Assembly: GCA_020746105.1 (NCBI GenBank)
Contig: CM036619.1
Coordinates: forward strand, 12,934,238-12,998,237
DNA length: 64,000 nucleotides
Direction: 5' to 3'
Origin: Trogon surrucura
Taxonomy: Eukaryota; Chordata; Aves; Trogoniformes; Trogonidae
Positions within the stretch are counted from its first letter, which is position 1, and each line of letters starts with the position of its first letter. The translations under genes and the position numbers were made by a program. Below, piece after piece: positions 9,851-21,900 of the stretch. A model generated the notes under the pieces. That model did no database searches. It saw only the letters and a program-made list of their open reading frames with translations, and had not been told where the DNA came from.

Positions 9851-10640
9851 AATTGGTTCTGCAATCAGAAGACCTCTCAGAACTACACACAGGTTTATTT
9901 ACAACACGTTTAAGTATTCCACCCTTAACACCAACTTATGGTTTATTGCCTTGTATTCAGCGGGCAGCCACTAGCTGCTGCCCTCCCCAAGGCTTCTTAT
10001 ACCCTGAGGGGACAATTAACGGCTGGTTAACGTCGCTAACGTGCACAATTAGCGGCTGGTTACCAGCGTTAATGCCTCGCTTAGATTCCCCGCGGCTGAG
10101 GGTGGTTCTGCCCACGCCAGCTCGGCTGCCCGCCCCCAAGCTGCTGGCCCTGGCACAGGCAAGTCGCTTTTCCCCGCTTAAAAAAAGCCCCCAAAAGAGC
10201 TTTTTGTCGGCCTTTTTCGCTTTAGATCCCTTCCCCAGAGCAGTCTTACCTGCCCTGAAGCTGGTCTCCGCAGAGATGGGTTTTTATTTCCTTACAGTAG
10301 CAGTCTTATTTCCCTACTTTAGATCTGAAGCTGTTTTATACTTCCGCTAAATCACAATTCTATCGGATGCTTACGCACCTCCATGCTTACACTCAAGCAC
10401 TCTTTCTCTAAAGCCTGTATTCACCATCCGATCGAGGCTGGGTTTCGTTGCTCTGATATGCTTTCTATAACACCGGGTAACTCAAAACCTGTTGGTTCTT
10501 AACGCGCTGCAGTGGATAACTATCCTTATATTCCTCACCTAACAACAGAAAACCCGTACTCACTCAGGTTATGACTGCGATCTCCAAATTTATGTGGATA
10601 AAAAAAGGCCATTATTGGAGAGGACTACATTTAAACCACT
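9851..10640 (-). mobile_element. CR1 copy B leader with LTR-like architecture (origin uncertain)
   Basis: Sequence just upstream of the ORF1 ATG on the minus strand. Reading that strand it has a TATA-like TATAAGAAGCC at 10,001-9,991, then AATAAA at 9,947-9,942 and again at 9,899-9,894, and a terminal CA at 9,855-9,854, four bases before the ATG. This order resembles U3-R-U5 of an LTR. It also has internal near-duplicates (GGCTGGTTAACGTCGCTAA-like words near 10,020 and 10,053; AGCAGTCTTA words near 10,235 and 10,298). It could be the natural CR1 5' UTR, or a separate LTR. No target-site duplication was found and the right edge is a guess. Confidence 0.35.
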
Positions 10641-11343
10641 TTTGGATCGATATAAATATCTGGATGGATGAGGCCTTATGGGTGCTTGCCAGCAAACCCT
10701 CTTGCCATGTGTGCCTGGACACAACTGCCAAGGCCACTGCAGCCTGACGGGGCCCTGGGAAGTCACAGCCGAGGCCTCGGCAACGGGTGCAAAACACTCA
10801 TGCCAAGCATGAGGCAAGAGATGGCCAACAGAGTGGGCAGCGTGGGCTGGGGCGAGGGTCACGGGTGGGGTTCTGTTGTCTCCAGGGGACGGGCTGTGTC
10901 CCGGCACGCCTCACTGCTTATATTGGGGTGCCGAGTCCCAGCCAGCCAGTCTGTGCCCAGACTCCGGCCGAGCAGGTTGCGAGGCTGCAGTGCTGAGCCA
11001 GGCCTTGGTGCTGGTGGACGGACTGACCGGGGAGCTGCTCCTGGCAGTTCTGTGCGCCCGACCCCAGAGCCGCGAGAGGAGTTTGCCCAGCCCTGCCACG
11101 GGCAGGCAGCTGGGGCATCCAGCAGACACGCCCGCAGCAGCACAGGTGAGCGAGCTGTGAGGGGAAGCCTCCCTCGACACAGTGCCGAGGCCTTTCCTCT
11201 GGAGATACCTGGCCGTTTCTCCCAGGCCACCCGCCGACCCAGACCTCTCTGCCCTTCTCTAGCCCGACAGCTGCTGCTGCGGCTGCAGCGCCCGAGAAAG
11301 GGAGCGGCTCCACATCCCCAGCTCCCCCCAGCGACAGGACAGC
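10641..11343 (+). promoter_or_regulatory. GC-rich upstream region of the RING gene, possible untranslated exon
   Basis: The GC-rich segment before the RING gene starts with a TATA-like GATATAAATA at about 10,649. It contains a good donor site (CACAG|GTGAG at 11,145/11,146) and a pyrimidine-rich acceptor (CTTCTCTAG at 11,262). Together these would define a 117-bp intron in the 5' leader. This is a proposal from splice-site words only. No upstream protein-coding exon is proposed. Confidence 0.3.
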
Positions 11344-11793
11344 ATGGCCACCGAGCTGGACAACTGCTGCACAATCTGCCTGCAGAGCTGCCAGGAGGCC
11401 ACCAACATGCTGCCATGCCTCCACCACTTCTGCTACACCTGCATTCTGCGCTGGACTGAGAGCAAGCCCAAGTGCCCCCTTTGCAGGAGCAGAATCCACA
11501 CAGGACCACCCCCAGGGTGTGCCAGGAGGCAGCCCATGGATGGACCACCACCAGGGCGTGCCAGGAGGCGGCCCAGGGCTGCTTGGGGCAGCCTTGAGCA
11601 CTGCGCCCCGATGTCCCTCTTCTCTGTCCACGGACCTCTCCTCCAGCCCCTGATAACCAGAGTGCACCACAAGCTGGGACACATCTTTGCCAGCCTGTGT
11701 GCTTGGCCAGACTTCATGTGGGACCAGGCTGCTTGGGCAGACTTCGTGCAGGCCCTCGCCCTGCTCATCCCATCTCCCTTTGACCTCTTCTAA
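11344..11793 (+). CDS. RING-type (C3HC4) E3 ligase-like protein, avian TOPORS-like family, probably C-terminally frameshifted
   Basis: A 149-residue frame. Residues 9-47 form a classical C3HC4 RING finger, Cys9-Cys12-Cys25-His27-Cys30-Cys33-Cys44-Cys47, with the TIC, CLHHFCYTCILRW and CPLCR signatures; such domains bind two zinc ions and recruit an E2 for ubiquitin transfer. Residues 54-79 are two 13-residue repeats starting GPPPG. The rest (LFSVHGPLLQPLITRVHHKL) matches my recollection of the tail of bird proteins annotated as TOPORS-like. The ATG has A at -3 and G at +4. The frame stops at 11,791, but a plausible continuation (ALCNRTATFAHQ) lies in the next frame up to 11,914, so the gene is probably a frameshifted copy. 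It may still yield a truncated RING protein. The RING is certain; the family name rests on memory. Confidence 0.75.
   Translation: MATELDNCCTICLQSCQEATNMLPCLHHFCYTCILRWTESKPKCPLCRSRIHTGPPPGCARRQPMDGPPPGRARRRPRAAWGSLEHCAPMSLFSVHGPLLQPLITRVHHKLGHIFASLCAWPDFMWDQAAWADFVQALALLIPSPFDLF
11503..11580 (+). repeat. Two 39-bp tandem repeats inside the RING gene
   Basis: GGACCACC starts at 11,503 and again at 11,542. The two 39-bp units encode two 13-residue GPPPG-ARR-P blocks between the RING and the C-terminal region. They keep the frame, so they are a coding expansion of the linker. Confidence 0.85.
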
Positions 11794-11914
11794 GAGCGCT
11801 GCGCTCCGTGTGCTGGGGGCCGCCCTCTGCAACCGCACGGCGACCTTTGCGCACCAGAGCATGCAAATCGCCCTCCAACGAGGTGCCACAGAGGCCTGCC
11901 CTGGAAAACACTAG
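11790..11914 (+). pseudogene. Out-of-frame continuation of the RING gene
   Basis: In the frame shifted by one base relative to the RING frame, residues around ALRVLGAALCNRTATFAHQ resemble the continuation expected for the avian TOPORS-like C-terminus (a leucine-rich stretch followed by NRT-TF--Q). The stop is at 11,912-11,914. This supports a small indel near 11,780-11,800. Confidence 0.55.
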
Positions 11915-12814
11915 TCTCTTGGCTTTGTGGGAGATCATTGATGGCACAGGGTGGCCAAGGGCATTAAGTTTTCAAATCCATGTTCAGAATTACCATGACA
12001 GTACTTCGATTTGGTTTGCTTAAGTTTGGAAGTAAAATAAATTAAAGCAAAATGAGGGACACTTCAGTGTCCAGGAGTTCAGGGAGGCCTGAGGTCTGTT
12101 TGATCCGTTTGGACATTCTAGGGGTAGAGGAGACTGCAAATTTCTACTTCGAGATGAAAAGCAGTGACTGTGACCATGGTATGTTGTTTACAGGGAGGAA
12201 TGGAAGAAGAAAACTGACAATACCAGGCTTTCACTCTGCCGATACCTTAGGGTTAATACATGACCATAGAAATGTCAGGGTATTTTTGTTGGCACAAATA
12301 GCCTTTGCAGAGAGATAATGATTGACTCTGTTGGAAAATCACAGTGGGACTGGCTTATGCTGTCCTCTGACAGTGGGCTTTGGGTTGGTATTAACTGACA
12401 CTAACAACTCAAGAACAACACATGAACATTTTTCTCAATACAGCTACCCAATGATTAAACATGGAAAACTTTGTTGTGTTTCAGTAGAGGGGAAAAGAAG
12501 GTTTTTATCCTGGGTGAGGGATTATGTGAGCCTGGGGACTTTCCTGCTTCCTGCGCAGGTAATTTCTAGAAACCACTGTGACTCATGAATGTTTACCCAC
12601 TAGTATTTCCTCAACCTCTGACAAGGCAAGTTGATTAGAGGGTTTAGATGAGAACAGCCAAAAGGTGTGGCTAGCTTTTATTACATGGTTATCATTATTA
12701 GTTTGAACAGGGTCATTATGCTTGCAGGGGAGGGTTTGAGTAACATGACGTAGTGCTTTGAAATGCTGAGGAGAAGCACGGTCTGGATAAAGCACAGTGC
12801 AGGACAGAAATAGG
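11915..12814. other. Downstream region of the RING gene, otherwise unassigned
   Basis: Contains an AATAAA at 12,036-12,041 about 120 bp past the shifted stop, then about 770 bp with no recognised gene or repeat. Two adjacent 88-codon open frames (12,052-12,318 and 12,322-12,588) have no recognisable domain. Confidence 0.45.
12036..12041 (+). terminator. Putative poly(A) signal of the RING gene
   Basis: Canonical AATAAA in an A-rich context downstream of the RING gene on the same strand. No downstream GU-rich element was verified. Confidence 0.4.
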
Positions 12815-13119
12815 AAGGTTGGGGAGCGACTTTTTACAACAGCATCCACTGATAGAACAAGGGGAAATGGGTTTAAGTGGAAGGAGAATAGATTTAGATT
12901 AGATTTTAGGAAGAAATTCTTCAGTACGAGGGTGGCAAGACTTTGGAATAAATTGCCCAGAGATGTTGTGGCTGCCCCCTCCCTGGAGGTGCTCAAGGCC
13001 AAGTTGGACAGAGCATTGAGTAGCCTGATCTAGTTGAGAGGCATCCCTGCCCATGACAGGGAGGTTGGATTAGGTGATCTCTAAGGTCCCTTCCAGCCTA
13101 GGCCATTCTATGATTCTAT
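12815..13119 (+). mobile_element. CR1 LINE 3' end, plus strand
   Basis: The ORF2 C-terminus is readable up to 13,033 (FFSTRVARLWNKLPRDVV, then a stop after RALSSLI). A short 3' UTR follows, ending in ATTCTATGATTCTATA repeats at about 13,104-13,119. It is 5'-truncated and of a different subfamily from copies A and B. Confidence 0.92.
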
Positions 13120-15830
13120 AAAAGCAGGCAGTGAGCAAAAGGGCTCCACCCAGGCAGATGCAAAGCTGGCAGAGGTTCTTATACACTTGACAAGGAAAGG
13201 GGAGAGAAATACAAATGGAGAGGTTTATTCAGAAAATTCACTTGAGGACTTCATTACAAGTACATATGCAGTGGTCAGTTCTAAGTTCCTTTTGTAGACA
13301 AAGCACCTATTATTTTTTCATTTTGTGAGAAGTATTAAGCCACTCTATATATCTAGTTTTAAAATTCTGTTCATTCTAATATTTTGTGCAGTTATCCCAA
13401 AAGAGCACAGTAGAAACTGGCAGGGGCCAGAAGAGAATGACTGAGGTGACTATGGGCATGAAGTAGCTTCCAGAAAAGTTACAGCTACAAATATTAGGAC
13501 ACTGATGCTTGGAAAAGGCAAGTGGGTGGGATATATTACAGCCTCTAAAATCATTAGGGGAATGGCAAAGATGAGCAGGAAACACTTGTTAACAGTTTCT
13601 CACTGTAGAAGCATTTTGCATAAGATATATAACCAGAGTGTTGAACAGATGAAGCAGTTCAGCCATTGCTACTTAGCACAGGATCATGTAATGTTGATAT
13701 ATCAGAATACATTCAAGGTAAAACCACTCCATGCAGAGCACAGAGGACAAGGTTCTCAAATACAGTATTTTTTTTTAAAGCAAAGGTTTTTTAAATTCAC
13801 AAGAAATAGATCATCATCTTTGGCCTCTCTAGCAGTTCAGGCTTCTTGAAGAAAGTTGCTGGGTTTTCAGGAATAAATTCAGCCCTGAAAAGATGGCTAT
13901 TGATGTAAAAGGTTTGAAATAGGCATCATGCAGAGCTACTACAAAAACATTTTCCAGGCATTGAAATGAAAGAAGAGTTCTCATGTAAATTAACTACGAC
14001 CTGCCATAAAAGTTTGATGGCCTCTTTCTCTCTGCTTTCTGAACACGAACCCCCTGAGGCACACAGATAGCATCTCATGCTGCCTGACCGAAGCTAGTGT
14101 GGAGTCCAGACCATACGTGCAACGCTACAGCCCATCTCTGCCCTGCCACAGCCTGGGCAAAGCTTAAGCTTGGGCCACCCTCACCAGCAAAACCGCGTGC
14201 TAGAAGTTGTTCAGACATGAAGTCTCCCGGAGGTCCAAGCCTTCCAGAGAAAGGGAGGTAGAGAAGTGGCCCTGCCTCTTCTCTCTGAGTTAGTAGATAG
14301 CAGTAGTTATGGCAAGGGGAACATCTGCCAGGAAATGATAGCAGGGCAACCTGAGAAACTCCTGAGAAATGCTGCTAAGGGGGCCAAGACCCCCAAGAGT
14401 TGGATTGTCTTGGTCTGCAGCAGCTGAATTGGTAGGGGAGACAAGGAAGAGCGAAATACTTCACCTCAGCACCTCTAGCAACCACAGCTCCTTGGTGCCA
14501 CCTGCTCCATAGCTTGCCTAAACCTGATGCCTAAATCTTGCCTAAAGAAAACATTTTTTTGTTTTGACACTGTCTTCTGTAACTGGTTGGCCAGGAGTTT
14601 TTGCGTTGGAAGAGGCAGTGAACATGAATTTCACTCCCTCCCCAGGCCACTGTGGGTTTTATAGACCACTACCTTGTCCTCCCTCATCTATTTTTCTCTT
14701 CAAAGAGCCACAAATTTCTGCTATTCTCAGCTGTTCCCTATCCTTTGGATTATCAAAGTCATTCTTTCTGAACCCTCTCTGCTCCTCTGTAGCCTAGAGA
14801 GGTTCCTCTATTCCACTATAGAGGGGAGAAACCTTCAGCTTCCACCACCACAAGGGTTTTAGAGGGGCTACCTCCCTTCACTAGCACCAGCACAGCTTGT
14901 CCACGAGGGAAGACATCACATTTCCAAATGCACAGAAAAGAGAGAAACAGGCATCTGCCACACAACTGCAGGATGTGAGTCGCAACTGGTGTGGAAGATG
15001 ACCATAGTCAGAAACCAACACAGTCCTGCCTTCCTCTATGGCCCCACACTCCAGCACCCACAGCAGCCCAACTCCCACAGCAGCCATCTGGCCACCAGGA
15101 CGCTTGGTTACTCTATCCACAGACAGATACACATGAGAGCAGGTGATGTACCTGTGTACGCTGTGGCACCTCACCCATCTCAGCAGCACAAAGCCCTCTC
15201 GTCCACCACAGGAAGCTCTGAGCACCACATTCCAGCACAGGGCCAAGGACAAGGGCTGCGCCACTGTGAAATCTATGGGCTGGACCATGTGCGACTGCTC
15301 AACAAAGTCTGCTCCCAGCGATCGCAGTGAGCCTGAGGGTGCTCAGCACCTTGCAGTCCTGGATGCTGAGCACCCACGGAGGTGGGTGCTGTGTAGTCCT
15401 GATGCTACTTTGGGCATATTCCTGACTCACTGACATGACAGCCTTAAATTCTCTGGTTTTTTCCCCCTGACTTGCTGTACTTAAGCACCAGGAAACAAAC
15501 ATGGCAAAGGTCTGTTGTCTCTGTAGCCCACGCTGTAATTCCTACAATGCTGGTATTCTCTCTCACTCAGACCGCCTACTACATGATTACCTTTACAGCA
15601 GGAATAAGAACGCACAGTATTAGTCTCCACAGCACTGTCATTTTTGCAGATACAGAAGCTCTCTTTCATTTTGCTATATTCTTCTCAGGAGCTTAACTCC
15701 ACCTTAAACCAATCCATTTCTGTTCTTACCCACAAACCTAACAAAAAAAGTGCAAAATGAAGACAGCCATGCACAGGTCAGCTCAAACATAAAAGGAGGA
15801 ACTTGAAACTGCTGCCAGATTTCTTGATTT
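13120..15830. other. Intergenic, nothing recognised
   Basis: Mixed-composition unique-looking DNA. Open frames on both strands near 14,880-15,430 overlap each other and lack domains. No exon, RNA gene or repeat was supported. Confidence 0.5.
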
Positions 15831-15921
15831 CATAGAATCATAGAATGGCCTAGGCTGGAAGGGACCTTAGAGATCATTTTAATCCAACCTCCCTGTCATG
15901 GGCAGGGACGCCTCTCATCTA
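15831..15921 (-). mobile_element. CR1 LINE 3' end, short
   Basis: Starts CATAGAATCATAGAATGG and continues with GGCTGGAAGGGACCTTAGAG, the reverse complement of a CR1 3' terminus. It is the same subfamily as the plus-strand element ending at 13,119, in opposite orientation. Heavily 5'-truncated. Confidence 0.9.
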
Positions 15922-18900
15922 TTTCCTTCTGCTGTATTCTCTCCTCTTTCCTCTGAGAGGGGAATTGTGTTGCAACTCACACAGTTTGCTAAGTCAGAGA
16001 TGAGACCCATCTCTCCTAACTCCAGATGTCTGCAAACTAGATGTTCACATGTGAGTTAGTCATCTGGAGCCTTTTGGTCAATGGATATGAAGAAGAATTT
16101 TGAGAGCTTGACTGACCTAACGCACTTCTAGAGAGCCCATGCAGGTATGGACACCTATCAGGGGAACCTCCTGAGCTCTCCTGGCAGGTTTGGATTTAAT
16201 ATTTGCAGCCATGTCCAGGAAAGAGGGTGGAATAAAAGACCCAATAGTCCCTTCCCAGTCTTTTGGTAGTAAGATTACACTTACTGGTGTAACAAGAAGA
16301 CACATCTAATAACTAACACCATGAAGGGCGTAGTTCCTGTTCACGTACTCCCATCAGCTCAAAACGTCAAACCACCGTAGTCTTGCTAAAAATGCACTTC
16401 CCATACTGTATTAGCTGACACCACCTGAGAGCTCTGCAATGTTTGATTTTGGCATTATGTGAATATTCACCACACTGCCCTGCAGTGATCACTGACACCT
16501 CATCCGCCTGCTCCACAGGTAAAGCTTCAACCACGTCCTTCACCTGGTTTTACTTACAAAGTCAAATGTAGCTTACAAAGGCTTTTACCTGGATCCCCTA
16601 CAGCTGTTACATGAGCACTTCCCAACGGTGTGAAGGCATCATACAAAGAGATGTCTCTGCTTCACATGCATCACTCCCTCACTTTTATTTACAGGATGGA
16701 GAGTCTGGAACTTACAAGGCCAGATTTCTCCCATGTGAGTGAAACAAATTTCTTCTCCTCATCTGCATTCTTACAACTTCCCATGCAGCATGTTTTAGTT
16801 TCCCTCTGTGGTAAAATTCTGTATAAACCATTCAAAAAGTTGTGTCTGTACAACTCCAGTTAAAAACATGATCAAGTTCGTTTGCTTTCTTCCTAAGCTG
16901 TGTTGCATTAGAAAAGGGGAAGAAATTATTTTTTTAGCAACTGCATTTCTTTGTTTCCAAAATGGTTATGCTCTGTTGATCTATTTAATCCACAACAAGT
17001 TTATTTATTTAAATTGAATCTGAAATCTTGCAGGTGAGATTTTTATGCTCGTATGTCAGCGGATGCCTATTTTGTTTTATTTTTTTTTACTTCAACAGAA
17101 ACAAGTTTATACATAATTTTCTCAGTAGTGTCTATAGTACAAATCCCACCGCTAGGCAAGCTTCCAAGTCTCAGCTGCTTGATCACGTGCATGAGGGAGT
17201 GATTTGTGGTTTAAAAGCTCATACAGCATTGCCCACAGTAATCTTTCATTCTCCTTTACAAAACTCATTTTATTACCCTGAACCTAATTTTCTACAAACA
17301 AGTTTCTTTAAAGTTAACATCGCCCCTCGAATTATTTGCGTGCCTTCTCCTTTTTTGCATGATCAGGTAGTTATTACATCTGTAACATCATGTGATTCTT
17401 CATTTGTTTAGACCTTATTCCATGGTATATTCTCAATAAGGGAAAGACAGTTCTACATTTGAAATGCTTTTGGTTTTGGTGTGAGTCAAACTGAGCCCTT
17501 GATTATACACACTGATTTTTCTCCTTGTTCCTAATTTTTGCATGAAATATACTTAATTCCTTCTACAAGCACTTGGGAAACAGTCACTTCTCCTTGTTAG
17601 GATAGTTTGTCATTAATTCCAATTTCCAAGCCTCATCTGTTTCTCTGTGTGCATAGTTAATGGAGAATACTTAGTGCCAGTGCCATGCACAGCTCCCCCG
17701 TTACTGCACCAGCCGCAGCTTCATGAGCATTGCTTGAAGTATGCATTTTTATCAATTTATGGACACCTGCCCACAAATTTCCATAATAGACATGGGACTT
17801 CTAAGCTCATCCTCTGCTAATGGATTTGGAACTGCTCTGTGTATTTTGTCTGCACCACTTCACCTTCATAATACCTGTGGGATAATTTGTAAAGCAGTTC
17901 TTATATTATCTCCTTATGTAGTTTTCTTCCGTGATGTCTCAAACCAGAAGGAGACCAGAATGGTGATGTCTTCATATGGATTCAAAGCTGCATGCAGGTC
18001 TGAAACAGGAGATTACAGCAATAATAGGTAGCAAATCTCTCTTCCTGATGCCCTAACATCATTGCAGACCAGCTCCAGAAACGTACAGCAGAGGACCAGA
18101 CGCAGACAGCCTCTTCAGCCTCCAGCATAGGTACTACAGTCCCTAAAATGCCCAGTACCCCAAAACCAGTATTTCAGAGCCCCTAAAATAACTCCCAGTA
18201 GGGTTGACAGACTTCTCAGGTGCGGTCCCATTTTAACAATTCAGGGTGCCTCTCTCCCCATCATTTGATTTTTTAGGGAGATAAAGGCTTGCCCCACAAA
18301 CAGCTCTCTGCCCCATATATTGGCTGTGCAGCTGACCAGGGCTAAGAAACACCAGCAATGCCTCTGAAATGGCAACTTTTGATTCAGCTGATTCAGGATT
18401 GAATTTGCAGCCAAACCTTTCCAAATGATTTTGTTAACTTTGGGGCATGGCAACCATCTTCACAAATAGCCACGCTGGCACTTCTGAACATCTGATAACT
18501 TGGACCTGATTTGACCATCACAGACAGTGTTTTTGCAAACTACTCAGTCAGTACCAGCTTAGTTCAGTTAAAGAAATGATGGACAAATGTCAGATCTTCT
18601 GATATCAAAGCAGCAAGTTGGAATATGTTTTTTTCCCTAGTGGATAGGTCACAAGCTCATTACTGTGACAGGATCAATGTTATAAATTTTTCGTAAGTAT
18701 TTCAAAATTAGGATTATCTTGATTTTATTGTGACTTCATCATTAGAGATTTTGCAAGGTATCATAGTCTCCTTCTATATGCTTTGGTTGATGTGGTTGGT
18801 TGGGTTTTTTTAGTAGTTTGAACTGTTGGAACAGTATCACTTGACAATCTCAGCCTTTTATTAAATACTCCCCTCTATTCCTAGCATGATTTGACAGCAC

Positions 18901-21900
18901 AGAAAAACCTCACATGTGCAGCAAAACCTCTTACATGCTGAGAAACCAAGGAGTAGCTCTGAATCTTACCTGTTGGGGCACTCTAAGAGATTAGAGAATC
19001 TGACAAAACCAGTGCACATTATTTGGGCAAGGGGAAGGAGATGCAATGCAAACTCCCATCTACAATTCTGCCAGGGGGATTCAGCTTTCCCCTTGCAACG
19101 GCTGTTTTTCACTTCTTGGCTTCCTTTTGATTGTCAGGCCACTGAGATCATTACATGGTGCAACTTTTATAGCAGGTTTCAAATCATAGGCCAGGCACAA
19201 ATATAAAATTGGACCATAATATGGAGTTTCTGCCAAGTAGGCAGGCATGTCAACACTCATGTACACTGTGTGCTCAGGCCAGTTTGAGTAAACATCAAAG
19301 AAGCAGTTAAAATTGAGGAAGTATCTTGTTATTTCAGTGCTGCATCCATGAGAATTTTCCTTGTGCTTTTGGCAAACGTGTATTTACAGAGTCATGATTT
19401 CAGGCTCACCTTCAGATCAGAATATGCAAAGCCAGGACAGTGGTTTCGCTGGCCCCATGGATTCGCTTCCCTTATCAGGGCAGGGAGGAGATGGTAAGAC
19501 TGGTAAGGGTCACCCAGCAGTGTTGACTTTGTGGATATCACCATCCTTGCCCCAGCGGATACCTCCCAGCTTCATGTTTGCATTTCACACCTTTGTCCCT
19601 TGTCACTCAAATCTCTTCCTAAGAAAGATGCCACTGCTGTTGCCTGAACACAGGTATTTTACATCTCCCTGAATGGTCTCAGCAACTGGTAAATGTCTGT
19701 TTTACCAAGAGTGATCACTTCTTAAAGATCTCATTCAAAATTGGGTGCCACTCCCTCGGGACTCATCCCCCTATGCAGAGGGATAGTTACTGCTCCCAGA
19801 AGTTTAAAAATATGTGCAAACAGGGCATGCTTCACTAAGTGCATCCCCCTGTAAATAGATCCTGTGGTACAGCCTTCTCTTTATCAGCTTCACTTTTCAT
19901 ATTACTTTCATATTACTCACATATAAAACTGATTTACAAAATGACAAGGTGGAAAAATGAAATTTGTTTTACTAAAAAAACATGAGCTCAAGAAAGTAGG
20001 AGGTGGGTAAGGTCCCACAGATTGACCCCAGAGTAGTCAGCTCCCACTTTAGAGAACGAATGAGGCAACCCACAGCTCCATACTGACTCACAGAAGACAG
20101 CAGTGCAAAATAGAAATACGAGAAGCACCAGCGTGTCCCCACAGCAAGTCATTACTGAAGCCCTCGGAGATGCCAGCAACGGACAGTCAAGCCAGGCTGT
20201 GCTCCATGAACAGTGGGATGAAGGTGGGACAGAGACTGCCCTTTTGCTCTGCAGTACCAAGCACCTGCCCCAAGGGACACTGCCCCCAACACCCTGGCCA
20301 TTAATAGGGATAATCACAATGACCATAATCCTGTTCATTCTCACTCTGCACAATTTTTTGTTCTCATTTTGTGATGGTGGTCTTTAATCACCTGCACAGA
20401 GCTGGGTGAAATGCAGGTTCGAGCTCTCTCTGCAGCAGAACAAAGAATTCAAAGAACAGACAAGAACATTTGGGCCCAGAGGCTTTAATCCAGAGTTTTA
20501 AATCCAAGCCAAGGCCTGAAGGGAGCTTTTGTATGGCATACACTGCCCTCCCCAAACCCCAAATACGCAGCTTGGTTGCAGGATGATCTAGTTTCACAGT
20601 GCAAGTTTGACGTCTTCATTCCGATCACTGCCTCAAGGTATACTAAAAATACAGCGATTGTGAAAGGCAAAGGTAAAAGAAGATGATTTTTTTAATACAA
20701 GCCACATCTATGCTCCTTTTATAATACTCTGTGAGACTTTAAAGCCAACAATCCACTGAGCTCCATCCAGACTGTCAGAGAGGAACAGGAAAACAGAGCT
20801 GCTGCCTCAAAGCACCCTCAATCCAGCAAAGAGAAGAGCATAGGAGAGAGGAAGCATCTCCCTGAGCTCCCTGTGATTTGACTCATTTATTAGGAGGGTC
20901 TGATTTCTAAATGGGGAGAAATACACCCCAATTAAATTGTCTTTCCACACCAAACACATGCAGCACAAATTATAGCCCTTGTCACATAAAAAGCTGCGTT
21001 GCTTTGCATCAGTTATTCTGCACAAAATGAATTTAGCACTAATATTTGCTATCCTGAACTGCCACAAGTCACAGCAGAGATGTCTAGTTATTGAACAGAC
21101 CAACAGTGCCAGGATCAACACAGAAACAACCCACCTCCTCACAGCATCAGCACAGGTTAGGGAAGCACAGAAGCCAAATACTTGTCTTCCTGATTTGAAG
21201 CACATTTGTTGGCCTGCAAAGGAACCATTTTATTTTACTCAGCAAAAATCCAGTGCACTGAGGACTTAAAGGCAAGATAAAATAGACATCCATATGTATG
21301 TGTGTGTATATATGTATAAACAAATCAATCAAAAACAAAATAGAGAGAGGAGACAGATATTTTCTATTACTTTAGTTTTGTGAAAGGTACTGTGTAGGCT
21401 ACTAACCACACTTTTTGATTTGAACGTAGATATTAATATAATAAAATGATTCTAACACATATCTGAGACATGCTAAAATTTAATTAGTACAAAACAAATC
21501 CAAGCAGCACTGTGAAAAACATTGAATTTGAAATGCAGCTGTCAGTCACTTGTGAGCATTTGAACACGTACAACCTGCGCTTTTTCCAAAAATCTCTGTA
21601 AAATGCAGACTTGGATTGCTCTCATACCTGGTTTCATATCCAGGAGTAGTTTATCAAATCACTATATCCAGGAAATAGGATTATCTAAGAAATCTACAGC
21701 TGTACCCTAAAAGCCTGCCTATTCTCTGGACAAATTCTTTTAAAATAATTAGCTTTTCCTTCATGAAAAAAATCATGGATTTTAAAGCACTGTCACATTT
21801 ACATAAAATTTTTCTCCCATTTGGAAATGGGAGAAAAATGACTTCAGATGGAATAGAAGAAAATTCAGGATCTGTGAGATTTCCCTCTTGGAACAGCCAC

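Noticed and set aside
10668-11459. 263-codon plus-strand open frame crossing the RING start in another frame
   Set aside because: High GC content lengthens open frames. The RING frame with its eight zinc ligands is clearly the coding one.
12052-12588. Two consecutive 88-codon plus-strand open frames after the RING gene
   Set aside because: No similarity recognised and no Kozak or splice support. Most likely chance.
14881-15433. Overlapping open frames on both strands (96 to 135 codons)
   Set aside because: No domains, frames oppose each other, no repeat family recognised.
20807-21205. 132-codon minus-strand open frame with a hydrophobic start
   Set aside because: No recognisable domain, no splice or promoter context, and an opposing open frame overlaps it. 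Expected by chance in 8 kb of intergenic DNA.
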